DNA of 64,000 nucleotides from Bradyrhizobium sp. JYMT SZCCT0180 (GTDB taxonomy: Bacteria; Pseudomonadota; Alphaproteobacteria; Rhizobiales; Xanthobacteraceae): positions 124,001 through 188,000 of the forward strand of contig NZ_JAFCLZ010000016.1 in the NCBI RefSeq assembly GCF_018130165.1, given 5' to 3'. Under the pieces are notes generated by a model. The model did no database searches and was not told where the DNA came from. It worked only from the letters and a program-made list of their open reading frames with translations. The position numbers were made by a program, and so were the translations under genes. This document shows positions 18,835-27,146 of the stretch, in pieces (position 1 is the stretch's first letter; each line of letters opens with the position of its first letter).

Positions 18835-20439
18835 CTACATCCTCAACAGCGCCTGCCGGTCGATCTTGCCTGTGCCGGTCTTCGGCAGCTCCTCAATGAA
18901 CCGCACCTCGCGCGGATATTTGTAAGGCAGCAGTTTTGCCTTGACGAAATCCTGCAGCTTCTTTGTCACGTTATCGGCGTCGAAGCCGCCTTTGTTCATC
19001 ACCACCACGGCCTTTAGCGTCATGCGCCGGTCCGGGAGTTCGGCGGCGAAGACGGCGCATTCGCGGACGTCGGGGTGTTCAGCAAGGCACAGCTCGACTT
19101 CGAGCGGATAGACCCATTGGCCGGAAATCTTGATCAGGTCGTCGGCGCGGCCGCGGAAGAAATGAAAGCCGTCGGCATCGCGGACAAAGCGGTCGCCGGT
19201 GTAGATCCACCCCTCCTCGCGGATCGTCTCCGCTGATTTGTCCGGCCGGTTCCAGTACAGCGGCGTGTTGGAATCGCCGCGCACCCACATGATCCCTTCC
19301 TCGTCGTCGCCGACGTCGCGGCCGTCCTTGTCCCTGAGCGCGATTTCATAACCGGGAACACGCAGCCCGGCCGCACCGAGCTTCTTGTGATCGGGCCGGT
19401 TGGAAAGGTAGATGTGCAGTGCCTCGGTCGAACCCAGGCCCTCGATGATCTCGAGGCCGGTCAGCGTCTTCCAGCCGTTGAACACTTCACCCGACAGCAC
19501 CTCGGCGGCGGACAGCGCCATCCGCAACGATGAAAAGTCCGCGGCCGCTGCGCCGTCGGCCTTGGTCAGCGAGGTGTAGAGCGTCGGCAATCCAAAAAAC
19601 ACGCTCGGGCGGTAGCGCCCGATCGCCTCGAAGATCGCGGCGGGCTTCGGCTGGCCCGGCAACAGCAGTGTGGCGGCGCCGACCGAGAACGGGAAGGTGA
19701 TGGAATTGCCGAAGCCATAGGCGAAGAAAATCTTCGGTACCGAAAAGCAGATGTCGTCGGGCCCGAGCTTGAGCACGTTGCGCGCAAACGCAGCTTCGCT
19801 GTAGGCCATGTCGTGCTGCAGATGCACGATGCCCTTGGGGCGTCCGGTCGAGCCCGACGAGTACATCCAGAACGCCATCTCGTTGCGATGCGTGTCGGCC
19901 TCCGTGAGTTCGGTCGGGAAGGCCTTCAGCCAGGCGTCGGCAGCAAGCGTCTTCGGCACGGCGTGCTCGCCGGCGGTGCCGTTGACCACGATCAGCGTGT
20001 GCAGCGGCGTGTCCTTGCAGGCAACAGCGTCGAATCGGGAAGTGAACTCGGCATCGGTGACCGCGACGGCGGCGCCGGCGTCCGAGAGATAAAACTGCAG
20101 CAGGTCCGGCGGCGTCAGGGTGTTAATCAGCAGCGGCACGAAGCCGGAGCGCACCGCGCCGAAGAATGCGGCCGGGTAAGCCGGCGTGTCGTCGAGGAAC
20201 ATCAGGATGCGGTCGCCGCGCTTCAGCCCCAGCGACTGGAAGCCGTGGCCCCATTGCGAGGCCTCGCGGCACAATTCGGCATAGCTGCGCGTGCCGGCTG
20301 GCCCGGTCAGCGCGAGGCGTTCGCCGCGGCCGTGCACGAGATTGTCGAACAGGATGCGGCTGGCGTTGTAGCGCTCGGGAATCGCAAATCCGATCTCGCG
20401 CGCACCGGGATTGTCGAGGGGTACCTGATCGTCGATCAT
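18835..20439 (-). CDS. Benzoate-CoA-ligase-family acyl-CoA synthetase
   Basis: ANL-superfamily enzyme of 534 residues that adenylates an aromatic acid and transfers it to CoA. Motifs seen are the phosphate loop YSSGSTGRPKGI, the aryl-site region FFAYGFGNS, the A5 segment EGLGSTEALHIYLSN, the hinge GRADDLIKISGQWV and the C-terminal Lys in PKTGTGKIDR. FFAYGFGN is typical of benzoate/hydroxybenzoate-CoA ligases. It overlaps the upstream FAD hydroxylase gene by 4 bases (ATGA), so both are made together. This suggests salicylate or another hydroxybenzoate as substrate. Confidence 0.9.
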   Translation of the reverse strand: MIDDQVPLDNPGAREIGFAIPERYNASRILFDNLVHGRGERLALTGPAGTRSYAELCREASQWGHGFQSLGLKRGDRILMFLDDTPAYPAAFFGAVRSGFVPLLINTLTPPDLLQFYLSDAGAAVAVTDAEFTSRFDAVACKDTPLHTLIVVNGTAGEHAVPKTLAADAWLKAFPTELTEADTHRNEMAFWMYSSGSTGRPKGIVHLQHDMAYSEAAFARNVLKLGPDDICFSVPKIFFAYGFGNSITFPFSVGAATLLLPGQPKPAAIFEAIGRYRPSVFFGLPTLYTSLTKADGAAAADFSSLRMALSAAEVLSGEVFNGWKTLTGLEIIEGLGSTEALHIYLSNRPDHKKLGAAGLRVPGYEIALRDKDGRDVGDDEEGIMWVRGDSNTPLYWNRPDKSAETIREEGWIYTGDRFVRDADGFHFFRGRADDLIKISGQWVYPLEVELCLAEHPDVRECAVFAAELPDRRMTLKAVVVMNKGGFDADNVTKKLQDFVKAKLLPYKYPREVRFIEELPKTGTGKIDRQALLRM

Positions 20440-21575
20440 GCACGGCTCCCGCTGTTCTTTGCTGCCTCAAAGCGCGCCATGAAGGCCGGCGACATCGCGC
20501 GCAGGCGCGAATCGTCGATCCGCCCGGAGCGGGTGATGTAGCTGTAGGCAAAATCCATCAGGTGGAGCTTCATGTGTTCGGGGAAATGTTCGTACCAGTC
20601 GGCGCTGGTGCGCGCCGCCGTCACCAGTTTCTTCACGATTGGCTTGCGTTCGCTCTGGTAGCGGGCGAGGCCCGCGGGAATGTCCGCTTCCGCCTCCAGC
20701 GCCTTGGTCAGCGCGATGGCGTCCTCGATCGCGAGCCTTGTTCCCGAGCCGATCGAGAAGTGCGCCGAGTGCAGGGCGTCGCCGATCAGCACCATGTTGC
20801 CGTGCGACCAGTTCTCGTTCCAGATCCAGGGGAAATTCCGCCACACCGATTTGTTCGACACCAGCGAATGGCCGTCGAGCGTATCGGCAAATATCTCTTC
20901 ACAGATCGCCTGCGATTGTTCGATGGTCTTGTGCTCGAAACCGTAAGCCTGCCAGGTCGCTGCGTCGCATTCGACCAGGAAGGTGCTCATGGCAGGCGCA
21001 TAACGATAATGATGTGCGTTGAACGACCCGAGATCGGTTTTCACGAAGGTCTGCGACAGCGTGGCGAAACGTTTGCTGGTGCCGTACCATGCGAATTTGT
21101 TGGTCGAATGCGAGACCGAGGCGCCGAATTCCTTCTCGAAGCCGCGGCGCACCAGCGAGTTCAATCCGTCGGCGGCGACGATCAGGTCATAACCTTTGAG
21201 CTCGTCCAGCGACTGGATGATGGTGTCGTATCGCGGCGTGATGCCGGCGGCGCGCACGCGCTGCTGCAAAATGGTCAACAATTCGAGCCGGCCGATCGAG
21301 GAAAAGCCGACGCCGTCGATCTCGACGCTCTCGCCCCGCAAATTGAGCGTGATGTTCTTCCAGCTTTCCATCCGCGGCGTGATCGCATCGACCGTCTCGG
21401 GGTCGTCGGCGCGCAAGAATTCCAGCGCCTGTTCGGAGAACACGACGCCGAAACCCCAGGTCGCGCCTTCGGGGTTCTGCTCGAACAGGTCGATCGCTGC
21501 GTCCGGATGACGCCGCTTCCAGAGATAGGCGAAGTAGAGACCGCCGGGGCCTCCGCCGATGACGGCGATGCGCAC
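20436..21575 (-). CDS. Salicylyl-CoA 5-hydroxylase-like FAD monooxygenase
   Basis: A 379-residue group A flavin monooxygenase. It has the FAD motif GGGPGG (7-12), an NADH/FAD interdomain region with DLIVAADGLNSLVR, and the second FAD motif GDALHSAHFSIGSG. The FGVVFSEQALEFL segment matches the salicylyl-CoA 5-hydroxylase/anthraniloyl-CoA monooxygenase group, which hydroxylate CoA-activated rings. Coupling to an aryl-CoA ligase and nearness to gentisate dioxygenase favour salicylyl-CoA to gentisyl-CoA. It starts with GTG at 21575 behind GGGAGGGG. Substrate assignment is inference from context. Confidence 0.85.
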   Translation of the reverse strand: MRIAVIGGGPGGLYFAYLWKRRHPDAAIDLFEQNPEGATWGFGVVFSEQALEFLRADDPETVDAITPRMESWKNITLNLRGESVEIDGVGFSSIGRLELLTILQQRVRAAGITPRYDTIIQSLDELKGYDLIVAADGLNSLVRRGFEKEFGASVSHSTNKFAWYGTSKRFATLSQTFVKTDLGSFNAHHYRYAPAMSTFLVECDAATWQAYGFEHKTIEQSQAICEEIFADTLDGHSLVSNKSVWRNFPWIWNENWSHGNMVLIGDALHSAHFSIGSGTRLAIEDAIALTKALEAEADIPAGLARYQSERKPIVKKLVTAARTSADWYEHFPEHMKLHLMDFAYSYITRSGRIDDSRLRAMSPAFMARFEAAKNSGSRA

Positions 21576-21590
21576 GGTACCCCTCCCTAA

Positions 21591-21614
21591 TTGACAGTAT
21601 ACTTACTAGTTGGG
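21591..21614. promoter_or_regulatory. Candidate MarR operator, copy 2
   Basis: TTGACAGTATACTTAC with a perfect AGTATACT palindrome, 16 bases before the GTG start of the FAD hydroxylase. On the minus strand it contains a -10-like TATACT. It matches copy 1 at 17457 in 20 of 24 positions, linking the two aromatic transcription units. Confidence 0.6.
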
Positions 21615-21702
21615 GCCACCCTAAACCGGACCGGGGAATGGCGCTACCAAAAATTTTGCCGGAATTGGTCCGGGTCGACCCTTTCCGTGGGGCCGCCCGG
21701 AA

Positions 21703-23019
21703 CTAGTTCTGCTTCGTCGGCCGCTCCGCCAGCATTTGCCGGCGGCGATAGATCGAATCTTCCAGCCGATGCGCCATTGAAACCAGCGTCGAGATATCCT
21801 GCGCGTTCTCGCTTCTGATCGCGCTCGCCATCTCGGCGTCCAGTGCCTGGTCGACCTGGTTTTCGATCTCGGTCAGTTCGGCCTCGCTCTTCACTTCCCT
21901 GATCCGCCGCGGCAAGGCGAACAGGCTGCGCAACGTCGTTTCGGCCGGTTCCTGCCGGCCGCCAAGAAACCGCCATGCGGTGGCGAAGATCGAGGCCAGT
22001 GCGCCCAGCACCATCGGCGTCAGGTAAATCCAGTTGCCGTATTCATCCATGAAGCTTTGCTGGGTCCCGTTATAGTAGGCCGCGGCCCCCGGATGGACCG
22101 GGATATAGGCGCCGGGATCGGTATCGGGCGCCGTCAGCCCGGCCAGCAACGGCTGGTCGCGCACGAGATCGTTGCGGGCAGTCACCAGAGCCTGGGTCAG
22201 CGTCGTGATCGTGTCCGGGTCGATCTTCTTGTTGGCCACCAGATAAGTCGCGACGCGGAGCGTGGTCAGGTCGGCGTCCGGCACCGGCGGGTTGCCGCGC
22301 AGCGTGCCTTGCGGAATATCGAAGCTCTCATAGGCACCTTCGACATCGGCGATGGCGCCGGCCGATTCAACCGGAATCAGGGCGGGGAAGGAATTATGCC
22401 CGCCCCGGAAGAAGCGCCTCACCAGTGAAATGTACTTTTCGCTGAGCGGGACGACCAGCACGAACGCACTCGCCGCTTTCGACTGGATCGCGCCGGGCGT
22501 ATCCGCCGGCGCCATGTTCTTGAAGGTCACCTTGTCGCCGAGGTCATATTCCTTTTTCAGGGCCTCGACGATCTTCTGGTTGATCTCGCCACCGACGACG
22601 CCGACTGTGTGGCCCTTCATCTTCTCGATGCTGGTCACCTGCGATCCCGGCAGTGCCAGGATCATCAGGACCGATTTGGTGACCAGCGCCACGCTCCGCG
22701 CCAGCGAGAGATCGCCGACATCGGCGCGCACGATGGCAAGGTCGGTCTTTCCCTCGGCAAAGATTTTTGCGGAAGCGAGCACGTCGTCGGTCGGAACGAT
22801 CTTCAAACGGACCGCGGATTTGGTGGCTTCCAGCCGGGCGGCAATGACCGACGCGACCTTGGCCGCTTCGCCGTCGAACGACCCCACCGCGACGGTCAGC
22901 ACCGTCGGCCTGTCGTAGAAGCGATAGGCGATGAGGCCGGCACCGAGGACGATGCCGGCAACGCCGGCCAGCAGGAGCACGCGGGCCCAGACTGGCAATG
23001 CGACTGGAAAATTACTCAT
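21703..23019 (-). CDS. Membrane-anchored TAXI-family solute-binding protein with cytoplasmic tail
   Basis: A 438-residue protein. Residues 12-33 form a first transmembrane segment. A TAXI (TRAP-associated extracytoplasmic immunogenic) periplasmic domain follows, from about residue 40 (TVLTVAVGSFDGE) to about 325. A second transmembrane segment lies near 330-352 (WIYLTPMVLGALASIFATAW), and an 84-residue charged helical tail should be cytoplasmic. Ordinary TAXI proteins are secreted and work with a fused 4TM/12TM permease, none of which is encoded nearby. It may serve as a sensor or partner a distant permease. Its neighbours do not point to a ligand. Confidence 0.82.
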   Translation of the reverse strand: MSNFPVALPVWARVLLLAGVAGIVLGAGLIAYRFYDRPTVLTVAVGSFDGEAAKVASVIAARLEATKSAVRLKIVPTDDVLASAKIFAEGKTDLAIVRADVGDLSLARSVALVTKSVLMILALPGSQVTSIEKMKGHTVGVVGGEINQKIVEALKKEYDLGDKVTFKNMAPADTPGAIQSKAASAFVLVVPLSEKYISLVRRFFRGGHNSFPALIPVESAGAIADVEGAYESFDIPQGTLRGNPPVPDADLTTLRVATYLVANKKIDPDTITTLTQALVTARNDLVRDQPLLAGLTAPDTDPGAYIPVHPGAAAYYNGTQQSFMDEYGNWIYLTPMVLGALASIFATAWRFLGGRQEPAETTLRSLFALPRRIREVKSEAELTEIENQVDQALDAEMASAIRSENAQDISTLVSMAHRLEDSIYRRRQMLAERPTKQN

Positions 23020-23183
23020 TCCGGGTTCACGGCTTTCGAACGCTCCGAAGCCGCCGATGCTGGCACATCAATTGCGATCCGGCAAAACAGGAATCGGCAA
23101 AAGTCGGCCGCTGCGCCGCCAATAATGGCAGGCAGCGGCCGGCGGGTGCAGATGCCCTTAGTTTTGAGCCGGACCAGCTTCGA

Positions 23184-23399
23184 TCAGGTGCAGCGGCGAA
23201 CCTTGACGCCGTTCACGATCACGGTGCGGCATACGACCGCCGGCTTCGGCTTTTTGACGACGACCGCGCCTCGAGGTCCCGCGCAGCCGGCGCGAACGAC
23301 GCCGTCGGCGCAGACAGCCGCGTTGGCATCGGTCGACTCGAAGGTCATGGCGGTGCCAACGGCGAGCAGTGCGGCGGCAATGAGCAGAAATGAACGCAT
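23184..23399 (-). CDS. Small exported hypothetical protein
   Basis: A 71-residue protein with a signal peptide of about 27 residues (MRSFLLIAAALLAVGTAM, cleavage probably after DANA). The short basic mature part has four cysteines, Val-rich strands and two Cys near the C-terminus (VCRTVIVNGVKVRRC). GGGAGAG lies seven bases before the ATG. No known domain is recognised. Similar short secreted proteins are frequent in Bradyrhizobium-like genomes. Confidence 0.65.
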   Translation of the reverse strand: MRSFLLIAAALLAVGTAMTFESTDANAAVCADGVVRAGCAGPRGAVVVKKPKPAVVCRTVIVNGVKVRRCT

Positions 23400-23477
23400 G
23401 TTTCTCTCCCGGACTTATCTTGGTTGGTGTTCAGGTTTCTTCTGGAAGGTGCTGCGGATGTGTCTCAGGCCGCGCGT

Positions 23478-23699
23478 CTATTTCTTCTCCGCCGCCTGCA
23501 GCACCTTCTTGCAAGCGGGTGTCAGCTTGTCGCTCTCCTTGGCGAGGCAGGCGATGATCCGCCCGCCGCCCGGCGTGACGCTTTTGCAATACTTCTCGTA
23601 ATCGCCCATGCAGGCGTCGCGCTGTGCGGCAGTCATCTCCTGCGCGAACGCTTGCGACGCACACAACAGGGTGGCTGCAGTCAGGATGGCACGTAACAT
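23478..23699 (-). CDS. Exported single-unit cysteine-rich-repeat protein
   Basis: A 73-residue periplasmic protein with a signal peptide (MLRAILTAATLLCASQAFA) and one GLG1-like cysteine-rich unit. Four cysteines lie in the order AC, YC, ACL and AC, with a PGGG turn (CMGDYEKYC, TPGGGRIIACLAK, LTPAC). The same unit occurs three times in the protein at 27147-27962. The ATG at 23699 was chosen because a near-perfect ribosome site (GAGGAGG) precedes it and the signal peptide starts there. Function unknown, probably disulphide-bonded. Confidence 0.75.
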   Translation of the reverse strand: MLRAILTAATLLCASQAFAQEMTAAQRDACMGDYEKYCKSVTPGGGRIIACLAKESDKLTPACKKVLQAAEKK

Positions 23700-24253
23700 C
23701 TGTTTTTCCTCCTCGTTGATGATTGTTGTTCTCAAAGGGTCAGGCAGGCCGCCCGCTTGCTTCTCGACCTCGCCGTATTGAAGCTCCCTTTTTGTTGCGA
23801 GATCAGGAGAACCAATGGCGGAGATCAGAGCCGGATGGCTTTCATTCTGTGCCGATCATGTCGAGCCGGCTTCCAAGGAAATATTTCCGCACGTCGAAAA
23901 TTGATCATCGGGACGTTGATCGTATCGGCAGGGCAAAGGTCAATTGGCACACCGCGTATCAGATCGCGATGACGATTTGTTATGTCGCGCGATCCGTGAG
24001 GTTGGTTCAATTGATCCTCGCGTTTCGTGGCGAGCAGCACGCCACAACCCTGCATCGAATGGCAGGACGTGTATCATTTGGACGTGAATCTGTCACCCAT
24101 GCAGCCTAATTCCAGGGCAGGCGATGATAAAATTAGGAGCAGCTCGAGGCATTGCCTGATGATTGAGCATCGGGCAGGGTCCCGCACTGCGAAGGGGATC
24201 CGAAGACATCGGCCGAACTGACCGGCGATGTCGCGATGCACAGGGGACATAGG
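23700..24253. other. Intergenic region (554 bp) with no supported gene
   Basis: The region lies between divergent genes and is visibly less GC-rich than its surroundings. A 128-codon plus-strand frame (23723-24109) crosses it but has no ribosome site, family resemblance or normal codon bias. The promoters of the Cys-rich protein (minus) and of the amino-acid importer (plus) must lie here, but I see no convincing -35/-10 pair or palindrome. Confidence 0.5.
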
Positions 24254-25039
24254 ATGTTGCTCAAGAAATCGATGATTGCCGCGGCTTTCGCGGTCGCCAC
24301 CGCCGCGCTGACCGCGCCGGCCCATGCCGACGCGCTGGACTCGATCATGGCGGCCAAGGTCATCAAGGTTGCAGTGCCGCAGGATTTTGCGCCGTTCGGC
24401 TCCGCCGGGCTCGATCTCAAGCCGCAGGGCTACGACATCGACATGGCCAACCTGATCGGCAAGGCGCTCGGGCTGAAGGTCGAGATCATCGCCGTCACCA
24501 GCGCCAACCGGATTCCCTATCTGCAGACCAAGAAGGCCGACATCGTGATTTCCAGCCTCGGCAAGAATGCCGAGCGCGAGAAGGTGATCGACTTTTCCGT
24601 CGCCTATGCGCCGTTCTTCTCCGGCGTGTTCGGTACCAAGGAAATCAAGGTAGCATCGGCCGACGAGCTCAAGGGCAAGACGATCGGCGCCACCCGCGGC
24701 GCCATCGAGGAGCAGGAGCTGACCAAGCTCGCGCCGGCCGACACCACCATCAAGCGTTTCGAGGATAACAACGCCACCATTGCCGCCTTCGTATCCGGAC
24801 AGGTCGACCTGATCGCGACCGGCAATACGGTCGCCGCCGCCATCGCCGAGAAGGTCCCGGCCCGGGCGCCCGCGCTCAAATTCGTCATCAAGGACAGCCC
24901 GTGCTTTATCGGGCTCAACAAGGAAGAGCCGAAGCTGCTGGCCAAGCTCAACGACATCATCGCGCAGGCCAAGACGTCCGGCGACATCGCCAAACTGTCC
25001 GAGAAGTGGCTGAAGGCGCCGTTGCCGCCGGGCTTCTGA
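24254..25039 (+). CDS. Amino-acid ABC transporter substrate-binding protein
   Basis: Periplasmic binding protein of 261 residues (SBP family 3). It has a signal peptide ending TAPAHA and the family opening IKVAVPQDFAPFG, then QGYDIDMANLIGKALG, the usual signature region. It lacks cysteines apart from one near the C-terminus (SPCFIGL). The ATG at 24254 has AGGGG upstream and opens directly into the signal peptide. It is the first gene of a four-gene polar amino-acid importer operon (binding protein, two permeases, ATPase). The ligand is not evident; the family covers His, Gln, Glu/Asp and opines. Confidence 0.9.
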   Translation: MLLKKSMIAAAFAVATAALTAPAHADALDSIMAAKVIKVAVPQDFAPFGSAGLDLKPQGYDIDMANLIGKALGLKVEIIAVTSANRIPYLQTKKADIVISSLGKNAEREKVIDFSVAYAPFFSGVFGTKEIKVASADELKGKTIGATRGAIEEQELTKLAPADTTIKRFEDNNATIAAFVSGQVDLIATGNTVAAAIAEKVPARAPALKFVIKDSPCFIGLNKEEPKLLAKLNDIIAQAKTSGDIAKLSEKWLKAPLPPGF

Positions 25040-25063
25040 CCTGGTCGCGGGGGCCGGCCCGTC

Positions 25064-25726
25064 ATGAACTACAAGCTTCAATTCGGTGAATTGCTGCCCC
25101 ACTGGGACGTGCTGCTGTGGGGGCTGCTGTTCACCGTCGTTCTGACGGTCGTCTCGACCGTCGCCGGTATCGCCGTCGGCACCGCCGGCGCATCGGCGCG
25201 CACCTTCGGACCGAAATGGCTCGGCAGTCTGGTCGCCGGCTATGTCGAGGTGATCCGCAACACGCCGTTCATCGTGCAGTTGTTCTTTATCTTCTTCGGC
25301 CTGCCGGCCGCCGGGTTGAAGCTAAGCGAATCGACCGCGGCATTCCTCGCCATGACCATTAATCTCGGCGCCTATTCGACCGAGATCATCCGCGCCGGCA
25401 TCGAGGCGGTGCCGAAAGGCCATATCGAGGCCGGTATCAGCCTTGCCATGACCAAATGGGAAGTGCTGCGCCACATCGTGCTCAAGCAGGCGTTCGAGAA
25501 GATCTATCCGGCGCTGTCGTCGCAGATCATCATCGTCATGCTGGGCTCAGCCGTGGTGTCGCAGATCTCGGCGCAGGACCTGACCTATGCCGCCAACCTC
25601 ATCGCCTCGCGCAATTTCCGCAACTTCGAAGTCTATCTGCTGGTGGCCTTGGCCTATCTCTTGCTCGCCATGCTGACGCGTTCGCTGCTGCGCGGCCTCG
25701 GCCGCATCCTGTTCAAGGCGAAGTGA
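25064..25726 (+). CDS. Polar amino-acid ABC transporter permease 1 (HisM/HisQ family)
   Basis: Inner-membrane permease of 220 residues with about five transmembrane segments. It contains the conserved EVIRNTPFIVQLFFIFFGLP region and the EAA loop EAGISLAMTKWEVLRHIVLKQ contacting the ATPase. It forms a heterodimer with the next gene product. The start is 24 bases after the binding-protein stop, and the second permease follows 3 bases after its own stop. Confidence 0.93.
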   Translation: MNYKLQFGELLPHWDVLLWGLLFTVVLTVVSTVAGIAVGTAGASARTFGPKWLGSLVAGYVEVIRNTPFIVQLFFIFFGLPAAGLKLSESTAAFLAMTINLGAYSTEIIRAGIEAVPKGHIEAGISLAMTKWEVLRHIVLKQAFEKIYPALSSQIIIVMLGSAVVSQISAQDLTYAANLIASRNFRNFEVYLLVALAYLLLAMLTRSLLRGLGRILFKAK

Positions 25727-25729
25727 GCC

Positions 25730-26380
25730 ATGTTGCAGTTCAGCCTCTGGGACATCCTGTCGAACCTCTTGATCGCCACGCAGTGGACCATCGTGCTGTC
25801 GCTGATCGCCTTTGTCTGCGGCGGCGTTGTCGGGCTGATCCTGCTGTTCATGCGGACCTCCAGGATCCCGGTGCTGGAATGGTCCACCAAGATCTACATC
25901 GAGCTGTTCCAGGGGACGCCGCTCCTGATGCAGCTGTTCCTGTTCTTCTTCGGCATCGCGCTGTTCGGCATCGAGGTGAGTCCGTGGATGGCCGCGACCC
26001 TGGCGCTGACGTTCTGGACCAGCGCCTTTCTCGCCGAGATCTGGCGTGGCTGTGTCGAGTCGATCCCGAAGGGCCAGTGGGAGGCCTCCTCCAGCCTCGC
26101 GATGAGCTACATCGAGCAGATGCGTTACGTCATCCTGCCGCAGGCCTCGCGGATCGCGGTTGCGCCGACCGTCGGCTTCTCGGTGCAGGTGGTCAAAGGC
26201 ACCGCGCTGGCTTCGATCATCGGCTTCGTCGAGCTGACCAAGGCCGGCACCATGCTCAACAACGCGACCTTCCGCCCCTTCGTGGTCTATTCGCTGGTCG
26301 CGCTGATCTATTTCTGCCTGTGTTTCCCGCTGTCCTGGTGGGCGAAAAAAATCGAGAGCCGCCTCAATGTCGCTCGTTAG
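25730..26380 (+). CDS. Polar amino-acid ABC transporter permease 2 (HisM/HisQ family)
   Basis: Second permease half, 216 residues, about five transmembrane segments. It carries the equivalent conserved segment IELFQGTPLLMQLFLFFFG and the EAA loop EASSSLAMSYIEQMRYVILPQ. It pairs with permease 1. The ATPase gene starts 14 bases before its stop codon, so expression is coupled. Confidence 0.93.
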   Translation: MLQFSLWDILSNLLIATQWTIVLSLIAFVCGGVVGLILLFMRTSRIPVLEWSTKIYIELFQGTPLLMQLFLFFFGIALFGIEVSPWMAATLALTFWTSAFLAEIWRGCVESIPKGQWEASSSLAMSYIEQMRYVILPQASRIAVAPTVGFSVQVVKGTALASIIGFVELTKAGTMLNNATFRPFVVYSLVALIYFCLCFPLSWWAKKIESRLNVAR

Positions 26381-27101
26381 CATTCGTGACGTCAGAAAGA
26401 GTTTTGGTCCGAACGAGGTGCTGAAGGGCGTCTCGCTCGAGGTCGCCAAAGGCGACGTGGTCGCCATCATCGGCCGCTCCGGATCGGGCAAGAGCACGCT
26501 GCTCCGCTGCATCAACGGCCTGGAGACCTATCAGTCCGGCGCGATCATCGCCGACAGCATCGAGGTCGGCGGCTCCACCACCAATCTGCGCGAGCTGCGC
26601 CGCCATGTCGGCATGGTGTTCCAGCAGTTCAATCTGTTTCCGCACCTGACGGCCGCCGAGAACGTGATGCTGGCGCCGACCGTCGTCAACAAGGTGTCGG
26701 CCAAGGAGGCGCGCGCCACCGCGGCCGAGGTGCTGGCGAAGGTCGGGCTGTCCGAGAAGATGGACGCCTATCCGAACCAGCTCTCCGGCGGCCAGCAGCA
26801 GCGCGTCGCGATCGCACGTTCGCTGGCGATGCGGCCGAAAGTACTGCTGTGCGATGAAATCACCTCGGCGCTCGACCCGGAACTGGTCAACGAGGTGCTG
26901 CGCGTGGTCGAGCAGCTGGCGCGCGAAGGCATGACGCTCATTCTGGTCACGCACGAAATGCGTTTCGCCCGCGACGTTGGCACCAAGCTCGTCTTCATGC
27001 ACCACGGCAAGGTGCATGAAGAGGGCGTTCCGAAAGAGGTATTTGCCGCGCCGCGGACGCCGGAATTGCAACAGTTCGTCGGTACCGTCGCGCACGCATG
27101 A
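26367..27101 (+). CDS. Polar amino-acid ABC transporter ATP-binding protein (GlnQ/HisP family)
   Basis: ATPase of 244 residues. Walker A is GRSGSGKST, the Q-loop is VFQQFNLFPHLTA, the signature is LSGGQQQRVAIARSL, Walker B is VLLCDEITSALD (Ile replaces the usual Pro after DE), and the H-loop is LVTHEMRFA. The FNLFPH Q-loop is typical of the polar amino-acid subfamily. It completes the operon that starts at 24254. The gene is convergent with the Cys-rich repeat protein, 45 bases apart. Confidence 0.95.
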   Translation: MSLVSIRDVRKSFGPNEVLKGVSLEVAKGDVVAIIGRSGSGKSTLLRCINGLETYQSGAIIADSIEVGGSTTNLRELRRHVGMVFQQFNLFPHLTAAENVMLAPTVVNKVSAKEARATAAEVLAKVGLSEKMDAYPNQLSGGQQQRVAIARSLAMRPKVLLCDEITSALDPELVNEVLRVVEQLAREGMTLILVTHEMRFARDVGTKLVFMHHGKVHEEGVPKEVFAAPRTPELQQFVGTVAHA

Positions 27102-27146
27102 TCCGATCGCGCCGTTCTCACGGCGCGACCGGGTAGCAACCGGTAA

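Noticed and set aside
23723..24109. 128-codon plus-strand frame in the intergenic region upstream of the amino-acid importer
   Set aside because: No ribosome site, no signal or domain, and a codon pattern unlike neighbouring genes.
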